DNA of 64,000 bases from Cryptomeria japonica (Eukaryota > Streptophyta > Pinopsida > Cupressales > Cupressaceae). The notes under the pieces were generated by a model. It was not told where the DNA came from. It saw only the letters and a list, made by a program, of their open reading frames with translations, and did not search any database. How positions within the stretch are numbered: the stretch's first letter is position 1; each line of letters opens with the position of its first letter. Location: NCBI RefSeq assembly GCF_030272615.1, contig NC_081414.1, positions 764,193,413-764,257,412 on the forward strand, written 5' to 3'. The translations under genes were made by a program, and so were the position numbers. Positions 56,310 through 64,000 of the stretch are shown here, in pieces.

Positions 56310-59300
56310 ATGGAGGGAATAGCGCAGTTGGAGGGAAATTTGAATTCTGCGAATGGAGGGAACAACACGGTTGGTTCCTCTGGTTCTACTGCCTCTACAA
56401 CTCAAGGACAACTTGTCTCTTTGGTATCTATGGTAGATGATGAGGATGGTCAAAAGGATGGGGACCCACGACATCATGACTCTCTTCCTGACTTTAAAAA
56501 TACTGAAGATTCTTCAAAGTTGGGTCCTGAGAACTTGAACGCTGAGTTGGAAAAGACGACTGAAGTCAAGGTTCTCAAACCCTGGAACAATTTATTTGCA
56601 AACAAGCCCACTGGTAAATCAACCTTTCCCTCTATGGAAGATATTTCTGATAGAAAGGTAGGTAGATTAGCTATTGCACTACTAGATGTGGTCATAGCCC
56701 ACAATATTTCTCTAATGGATTTTTCTCTAGTGGGGAAATTTGTCAGTCCCAGACCTAATATTGAAGTTGTTAGGTCTTTTGTGAAGAGAAAATGGAGGTT
56801 GAAAGGACAGGTTGATGTCTTAGCCCTATCAGGGGTTTCTTTGCCTTTTCCTTCTCCCATGGTGAAGATTTGGAAATGGCTTTGAGTGGAGGACCCTGGA
56901 TGCTTGGAAAATCTTCTTTATCCTTAAGAAAATGGTCTCCAAAAATGGACCTCAATGATTCCTTTTTTGAATCTGCTCCAGTCTGGGTGTGGTTTCCTGG
57001 TTTACCGCTTGAATTTTGGTTGGAGGATGTGTTCTCAGGCATTGCTAATTCCTTCGGGGAGCTTGTGGCTATAGACTCTATGAAAAAAGCACGAAAGAGA
57101 CTGGTGTATGTGAGGATATGTGTTAACATCTCATAGGACATGGACCTTCCTAGCTCTATTGAAATAAATTCCAAGCTAGGTAAGTGGGAACAAGTTATAG
57201 AGTTTGAATCCCTCCCTTTTGTGTGATTTTCTTGTAAGAAAGTTGGACATTGGGCAAAGGCTTGTCCTAGTAACCCAAAGAATGATCAGAAGCACAATAA
57301 TCATGTCAAATAGATCTGGAAAGAGAAGATGAACAAAAATGAGGAGGGTAGATCAGAAGGAGGAATTGGACTTCCTAGTAACTCAAAAGATATAAAAAAT
57401 GATGAAAGGAAAGCTAGTCCTTCCAAGGATACTCCTCAGAAGGAAGTCAGAAAGGATGAAGAGAATGTATTTGAAGTTAAAACAATCAATGGATTTGAAG
57501 CTTTACAGATTCAAGAGGAAGAAAATATAATTATAGAAGAAATTCTTGAAGATGGTGAGATTAGCGACATAACTAAATCACAATATGAGTCTCCAAAAGA
57601 TACAGAACATGAAAATAATAAAGTGTGTTCAAAGGACTTTGAAGGTCTAGATGTTATCATTGAAAAAAAGACCCAGTTCAGATCGCCCCAGGTTAACCTT
57701 AACTCTCTATTCCAGAGTTTTGGAACTAATTCGCCCACCTCTTCTCAGAGAAAAAGAGAACCTTGGAATAGTAAGTAGTCTGCATATAAAGATGAAGAAG
57801 ATGAGGAGATAATGTTGGCATTAGAGGGAGATTGTTGGCATTACAATAATTTTGTTGGTATGAGGATATTGAGAAGGTTGTTGGAGATTATTGATAAAGG
57901 ATGATTACTGTCTTAATATTGTTATTTTGTCATTGATGTCAAGCAATTGATTTTCTAATTCAGTATGATGTTGCCATATCTTAAAGAGTATGTTTTGATG
58001 AGTTTAAAGATGTTGGTAAGTGACACACAAAGAATGTGAAAATAAAGGGGAGTAATAAGTTATTCAATGGGAAACTATTACCGAGTTAGACAGTGATGAG
58101 ATTATGATGTTTTGATTGTTTTGATATCCTATATATGTGTATTCGAAGACTGAACAAGAAGGAGAAAAGATTTCATGCAATAGAATGAGTAAAGGTTTGA
58201 TACTATTCTATTTTACCCAGCAAGGAGCTATTCGGTAAACACCAAGTTTATCAGTCACTGAGTAGAAGTAACCAAGAAGAGAATATCTACTGAGTAAAGT
58301 TAAGTATTAACTGAGTATCAATCGAGCAGTAACAGAATGCATTAAATGAGTGAATACATTAGTAAATGAAGGATGCCAATGAGCTGGAGATTTATAGAAG
58401 ATTGGTATGTCGTGCAAGAAGTTTGTTAAGGATCTACAACAATGAAAATTCAAGAGTTAGATCTACAACATAGATTGAATGGTTATAACATAGCACAAGT
58501 ACCAAGGAAGGTATACAAGTTTCAAGGCAAGATAAAACTTTTTTCAGTTCGAAGGATACAATGAACCTAGTCAGGTTTGAAGAACTGATGACTAAGATTA
58601 ATAATGAGAAATGTGATTAAGGAGATTAAGTGGTTAGGAATTGCTTATAAATAAGGAAAAGTTGAAGAACAAAGTATGCGAGCAAATGGAAGCACAGTGA
58701 TGCTATAGAAGTGATAACTGAGTACAGAAGATTGAAAATCTATTTGAAGAACAAATTGAGAAGCCCAACAAGGAGAAAGATAAGTCTTATGACAAGATTA
58801 TCTTGAGCACATAGAATCTGCTTTAGCATTTCAAATGTGAAGTTGCAGATATATTTCATTACTATTATTTATTTTTGTAAGTGACAGGAAATCTCTTAAC
58901 CGAGTGGACCTAACAGTCTTATTTGTAAATCCTCTAGGAAGGTAACATTCTGAATGAGTGTTTGAAATCCTTTGACAGGGTCACTTCTAACAAAGTGCAA
59001 GATCCGAATAGATCTGAGGGAAATCCCTTAACTGGGTCACATCTAGCAATGTGTATGTAATCTTTAATAGGATTTGCTTTTAACCGAGCATACTCTAGAA
59101 GAGTATATTTTCTTGTGGGTCTGAAATCCCATAGTGGTTTTTCCCTATTTGGGTTTCCATGTTAAATCTGGTGTCAAATGTGATTTAATGTTTTATGTTT
59201 ATCTGTTTATGAGTTTGAATGATTTACAATCAAAGTTGTATATCAAGCAAGTGCTACCGAGGTTAAATATGATTAGAGTATTGATTATTGAGGTTATCTG

Positions 59301-59538
59301 ATTCACCCCCCCTCTCATCTAACTAACAGACAATAGGAGTGGGAAAAAAGAAAAGAAAAAATCAGGTTGTTCTAATGGGGTTAAAACTAGAACCAAGTCT
59401 AAGGTAGATATTGGTCTTTCCAAATCCCCATAGGGATGTAAAACTATGAAGTGGCATGGGGACTAGGAGAGCAAACAAAATATAGCTAATGGAAGGTAGC
59501 AAACCATTCAAGAATCCTGCTCCCAGGTTTCCAAATGA
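56310..59538 (+). pseudogene. LINE B ORF1 (DUF4283 plus zinc knuckle), interrupted by a solo LTR
   Basis: From ATG 56310 a Ser/Gly/Asp-rich leader runs into the DUF4283-type core: SLVGKFVSPRPNIEVVRSF, KWRLKGQVDVLAL, then after a frameshift near 56870, MALSGGPWMLGKSSLSL, APVWVWFPGLPLEFW and ANSFGELVAID. A CCHC knuckle follows (SCKKVGHWAKAC); its first Cys codon is TGA at 57224. A charged C-terminal region runs to 57812, the LTR intervenes, and the frame resumes at 59332 with GKKKRKKSG-like basic sequence and SKVDIGLSKSP, ending TGA 59536-59538. TAG stops occur at 57134 region, 57776, 59429 and 59464. Confidence 0.75.
57813..59328 (+). mobile_element. Solo LTR of a Ty1/copia-type element inside LINE B ORF1
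   Basis: Begins TGTTGGCATTAGAGGG and ends CTAACTAACA, 1,516 bases. Flanking 5-mers are GATAA (57808-57812) and GACAA (59329-59333), an imperfect target duplication with one transition. It shares with the LTRs of the pol-less element the AGCACATAGAATCTGCT block (58801 region), GAAGTTGCAGATAT, and the repeated AAATCCTCTAACnnGGT-like motif (58880-59100), so it belongs to a related family. No internal sequence remains. Confidence 0.8.
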
Positions 59539-62500
59539 AGGTAATCTCCTGGAACATACGAGGCCTAAATGGTCTCCATAAATAGGATGTGCTCAGGAAT
59601 TTTATTAGAGATCATAAACTGGACATTATCCTAGTTCAGGAAACTAAAATGAGTAAGAAAAAAGTTAAAAAATTAAAATTCTTTAAACAGGGGGGTGTTT
59701 GCCGTAGCAGTTCTAATGGAGCGTCTGGTGGGGTTGCCATATTTTGGAATAAGAAAACTATTGATGGAGATCTGATTGATGAAGATGGTAACATCATTTC
59801 TATGAGAGTGAAATGCATTACTGAAGGATAGGAATGGGTGCTCACCAAATTTTATGCTCCGAGCTCTTAAGCTGCTAGGAGTAAGTTTTGGGACAAAATC
59901 CAGCAGAAAAGAGGGATTATCTCCCATGATAGTTGGCTTTTGATGGGAGATTTCAACACCCCTCTACAGGAGATTGAAAAATTTGGAGGAACCCAAGCTC
60001 AACTAGATAGGAGGACCGATCTTATGGACTTCATCAATGCCAATGCTCTCATTGATGTTGACCTTTCTGGAGCCTCCTACACTTGGTCTAATCGAAGGGA
60101 TGGAGGAGATCTTATTCAGGTAAGGCTAGATAGATCCCTTAACACTCCTGACTGGGTCCTTAAGTATAGATGTTCTCTGTCTGTTATTGACAGAATAGGA
60201 TCAGACCATTATCCTATTTCTTTTGTTGCTGATGCTATTAAGGGCAAACATTGCTTTCCATTCCGGTTTGAAAAAATGTGGATCTCACACCCTTCTTTGG
60301 AAGCTTCCATAGCCAAACAGTGGAATATAACTGTGGATGGTTCTTCCATGTTCAAAGTTGCTAAAAAAGTAAGAAATATCAAAGACAATATTAAGATTTG
60401 GAATAAAAAGGTTTTTGGAGATATTTTTGAATCCAAGAGGAAGCTTAAGGAAGAATTAGAATAGATTCAAAACTCTATTCAAGAATATGGTTATAAGAAG
60501 TTCCCCAAGGCTAAAGAAGATGAGGTTCTAGCCAAATTACACAGTACTATTTCAAGAGAAGAAATTTACTGGAGGCAGAAATCTAGGGCTATTGGTTAGA
60601 ATACGGTGATAGAAATACTAAATTCTTTCATATGACATCAATGAAGCATAAAGCAGCAAGCAAAATTTTTGGATTAATTGTTGATGACAAAATTCTTGTC
60701 AAAGATGATGACATAGGTGATAAAGTTGTAAGGTTCTTCTCTAACCTCCTGACGGGTAGCAAGGAAATTGACATTGTTAAGCAACAAGATCTGGTTGATA
60801 ATATTCCTAATATTATTGGACCTAATCAGAATAAGATATTATCTGCCATCCCCTCAGTTGATGAAATTAAAAGAGTTGTTTTCTCCTTTCAAGGGGATAA
60901 GGCACCGGGCCTGGATGGCTTCCCCATGTTTTTCTTTCAGGAGTATTGGCACATTGTTGGGGTTGATACGACCAATGTTGTCAAAGAATTCTTTGGATCT
61001 AGAAGAATTCTTAAAGAAATCAACTCTACTTTCATTTCTCTAATTCCTAAGGTGCCTGGAGCTGATTCTATGGGTAAGTTTAGGCCAATAATCTATGTAA
61101 TTATTTTTACAAGATAATTTCAAAAGTCTTGACTTCTAGATTGTTGGCTATTCTTCCCCTTGTTATCTCTGAGGAGCAAAAAGGATTTGTCCCAGGCAGG
61201 CATATTTTGGACTCTATAATTCTTGTGCATGAGAATATCCACTCTCTTAATGCTGCAAACAAAGAGGGATTTCTCATCAAGCTGGATTTGGAAAAAGCCT
61301 ATAATAGGGTTGAATGGCAGGTTCTTTTTAGGATTATGGAGGCCTTTGGATTTGATGAGAAGATTATTAAAATCACTAGAGAGTTGATATCTACACCAAA
61401 TTTTTCTATTCTTATTAATGGATCTCCATCCAGATTTTTTAAATCCTCAAGAGGTCTCAGGCAAGGAGATCCTATCTCGCCTATTCTTTTCACTATTTTG
61501 GCGAAATGTTTGAGCAGATTGATACAAAAGTTGAAAGAGAATAGGACCATCAAAGGGTTGCAACCCTCTTCTGCACACATCAATAGTTTGTTGATGAGAC
61601 AATATTGTTGGAATATTCTTTTGTTAGCGAAGCTTTTGCCTTTAAAGGTGCTCTCAGATCTTATTCCCTTGCTACTGGACAATAAGTTAATTGGGAGAAA
61701 TATGCTATTTACTTCATCAAGACCCCCTTGTTGAGGCAGTAGAAGATTGCTAACATAATTGGTTGTAAGGTTGAGATGGTCCCCTCTACTTATTTGGGTC
61801 TCCCTCTTGGTTTGGCTCCTCCAAACTCTTTCTAAAATTATTTAATTGATAAGTTCAACAAAAAATTGGCTGGTTGGAAAGGCTATATGTTATCACAGGT
61901 TGGTAAGTGTCAGCTTCTTCAAGCCACTCTTTAGAATTTGCCTGTTTATGCTCTTAGTTTGTTTAGTATACCGGTCAAATTTGCAGAAGCTTTAAAAAGA
62001 ATTCAGAAAATATTTCTTTGGTTTGGTGTGGAAGATAAGAAAATGATTGCTTTGGTTGCCTGGGATAAAGTCTGTTGTCCTAAAAGAAATGGGGGGTTAG
62101 GTATTAAATCTCTTAAACCTTTCAACAAAGCTTTGTTAGCCAAACAAATTTGGAGGGCATATGGTATTAAGAGATATTGGAGTAGGGTGTGGTTTGACAA
62201 ATACATTCATAATCAACCCATTCATTCCCTTCTCTATTATGAAGATATCCCTGCTGGATCTTTTATATAAAATAGTATGATAAAATCTATTAAAGTTGCT
62301 AAAGCTGGAGCTGGATGGGTCCTTGGCAAAGGTAACAAAATCAGATTTTGGGAGGATGCCTGGATCAAAGATGAGCCTCTTTTAATCAGGATTGCAACCA
62401 TTTCATCGAAGACTATAAAGGGAGGTTTGGTTCTGTGGTCTATAATTATTGGGAGGAGAATAAATAGGTTAGACTTGATGTGGTTTATGTTGGATTTTCT

Positions 62501-63652
62501 TCGCTCCAACATGATTTGCTGTCTTTTTCTATCACCAAAGATTCTGATGGTGTCTTCTTATGGAAGAGTAATTCTAGGGGTAATTTTACTGTTGCCTCTG
62601 CTTATTAAAAAATACCTACTCAGGTCTGCAACCCAATATGGACTAAAGTTTGGAATAGATTCCTCATTCCTAAAGTTAATATGTTTTTTTTGGCTTGCAA
62701 CTCACAACAATATACTTACCTTTGATAACTTGGTTCAAAGAGGATTCATGATTCCTAATAGGTGTGAGTTATGTCAGAAAGAGGCCGAGTCTATGGATCA
62801 TTTGTTCATTCACTGTTCTTTTACCTGGGAGATCTGGGGTAAAGTGTGGACACAATGGAAAGTTGATTGGGTTATGCAGAATAGTTTTAAGGAAGTCCTT
62901 TGGCACTAGACTTTCCCTACCAAGCTTCCCATGATTAAGACCCTCTGGTCCTTTGTCCTTCCTATGACTTGTTGGCATATTTGGAAGGAGAGAAACAATA
63001 GAATTTTAAGGGAGACTAAGTGTTCTTCTCAAGTGGTTTTTGAAAAGATTTGTAGGGCTATTAAAGAAAATATCAATACCATTCACAAAAGTAACAAGCA
63101 GTGTAGTTATATTGACATGACTGATAATGAGAAAATCATTCTAACTGAATGGAATTTGATACACAAGGTTTGGAAGTATGATATGAAGAGTAGAAGAGAT
63201 AATGTTGTGTGGAAGTTCCCTCCTCATGATGTGGTTAAGGTGAACTTTGATGGTGCAACTAAAGGAAATCCAGGGAATATTGGAGGGGAGGGGTCATCAG
63301 AAACTCTTATGGCTTTTGTGTTGCTGCGATTGCCTCTCCCTTTGGAGTTCAAAACAACCATGTGGTAGAAGCTTTGGCAATGTTAAAATGTCTTCAGCTT
63401 GTTCGAAGATTTAATTTTAAAAGAATTTGGCTAGAGGGGGACTCCCTTAATATAATTTAGGCTATTAAAGGTATTAGTTCCCCTTCTTGGAATATCCAAA
63501 ATATCATTGATAATTCAAAAAAATTGTTAGACGCCTATGATAGTGTGATCATTACCCATACCTTTAGGGAAGGTAACAGGGTAGCCAATTTCTTAGCCAA
63601 TGAGGGGGCCATTTTAGCGGAGGATGCTAATTATATTGGAGTCATCATGTAA
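59535..63652 (+). pseudogene. LINE B ORF2: endonuclease, RT, zf-RVT and RNase H (broken)
   Basis: ATG 59535 overlaps the ORF1 stop (ATGA). Endonuclease: WNIRGLN, VQETKM, GASGGVAIFW, MGDFNTPLQEI (59943), YTWSNR, RLDRSL, and SDH at 60201-60209. RT: DKAPGLDGFPMFFFQ (60895), GFVPGRHILDSIIL, KLDLEKAYNRVEW (first Asp at 61284), GLRQGDPISPILF. The FADD box reads FVDE (61587-61598), losing the second Asp. Thumb region: [20 protein letters not shown]. zf-RVT: RCELCQKEAESMDHLFIHC (62760-62820). RNase H: VKVNFDGATKGNPG (63237), VEALAMLKC (Glu), LEGDSLNII (Asp) and FREGNRVANFLANEGA, reaching TAA 63650. Stops and shifts occur at 59578, 59829, 60597, 61090, 61580, 62270 and 63290. Confidence 0.88.
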
Positions 63653-64000
63653 GAAGGGAGTCAGAGCAATTATTTTATGACAAAATCCATGGTACATATT
63701 AATTTCATTATTACCTTTCTGGGTTCAGACTTCAATGATAGATTTTGGAGTGAGGCGGATTGTCAGATGATTACCTATCTCAGGCGTCACAATAATGAGT
63801 ATTGGTGTGAAGGGCCTTATCATATTAAGTACTAGGTTAATTTGCATGTTTTAAAAGGCTACTTGAAAAACAAGAAAATCACCTTGGTTTTCGATTCTAG
63901 AGTCTCTGTTCTTCAACATTTGGTCAGTTTGCGCTCCTTTGAGGGTTTTGACTTGAACAACTATCACATTATGGGAGGAAATATCAACCGTAACAAGCCT
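63653..64000 (+). pseudogene. Open extension after the LINE B RNase H domain
   Basis: The RNase H frame continues past TAA 63650 for 116 codons with one more stop (TAG 63835) to the window end. The translation is protein-like: FWSEADCQMITYLRRHNNEYW, then KKITLVFDSRVSVLQHL and FEGFDLNNYHIMGGNIN. I do not recognise it. L1-type ORF2 in plants usually ends with RNase H or soon after, so this is either an unusual C-terminal domain or another element's ORF. Confidence 0.45.

Larger units (their letters stand above)
56310..64000 (+). mobile_element. LINE B, L1-type, continuing past the window
   Basis: ORF1 from 56310, split by a solo LTR (57813-59328), then ORF2 from 59535 with endonuclease, RT, zf-RVT and RNase H, still open at the window end. 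The 5' UTR probably begins between about 56080 and 56310. Numerous stops show it is dead. Its ORF layout and ATGA junction match LINE A, but the sequences are well diverged. Confidence 0.85.

Noticed and set aside
57828-57833. Solo LTR start at the second TGTTGGCA (57833) following a purine tract
   Set aside because: Flanks there (GAGAT and GACAA) do not match; starting at 57813 gives GATAA/GACAA, a better target duplication.

Overview
The window reads as plant nuclear DNA, most likely from a large, repeat-dense genome. A gymnosperm is my guess, from the very long nested LTR elements and many old relics; this is inference, not proof. I recognise no intact host gene. The window is a stack of retrotransposons, almost all broken by stops, frameshifts, truncations and nested insertions.

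Layout. 1-1045: 3' end and LTR of a Ty3/gypsy element (+). 1046-9043: an LTR element with Ty1/copia-style ends (initiator-Met primer site, GGGGAGA purine tract, 1.15 kb LTRs) but no pol. It carries a coiled-coil protein with five zinc knuckles and a second long unrecognised ORF (about 1,120 codons). 9044-12185: L1-type LINE A (-), 3'-truncated. 12186-14582: AT-rich repeats split by an island of ordinary composition. 15330-15800: a LINE C-terminal relic. 16441-19530: noncoding. 19840-22830: an unrecognised broken ORF and a gypsy-type LTR bracketed by two 158-bp direct repeats. About 23100-25950: LTR and 3' region of another gypsy element (-). 26036-26628: a LINE endonuclease relic.

27125-43161: a complete 16-kb Ty3/gypsy element of Tat/Ogre type (-), with a 5-bp target duplication AATAC, two LTRs, a tRNA-Trp primer site, gag, protease, G-patch domain, RT, RNase H, a second RNase H, integrase, long leader and long 3' UTR. 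It split an older repeat whose halves lie at 26629-27124 and 43162 onward. 44516-48978: AT-rich and tandem-repeat DNA plus a gag-like relic (-). 49022-54749: a Ty3/gypsy chromovirus (+) with chromodomain and three in-frame internal deletions. 54750-56156: low-repeat sequence with one exon-like block. 56310-64000: LINE B (+), with ORF1 split by a solo LTR, then endonuclease, RT, zf-RVT, RNase H and an open C-terminal extension running off the window.

The most unusual items are the pol-less element with a five-knuckle protein and a large second ORF; a 36-bp hairpin just before the polypurine tract in three gypsy copies; an ATGA stop/start overlap between ORF1 and ORF2 in both LINEs; the G-patch plus double RNase H of the Tat element; and the three frame-preserving deletions in the chromovirus. 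Many disabling stops are TAG or TGA where the families have Gln, Trp or Arg, as expected from deamination of methylated cytosines in silenced plant elements.
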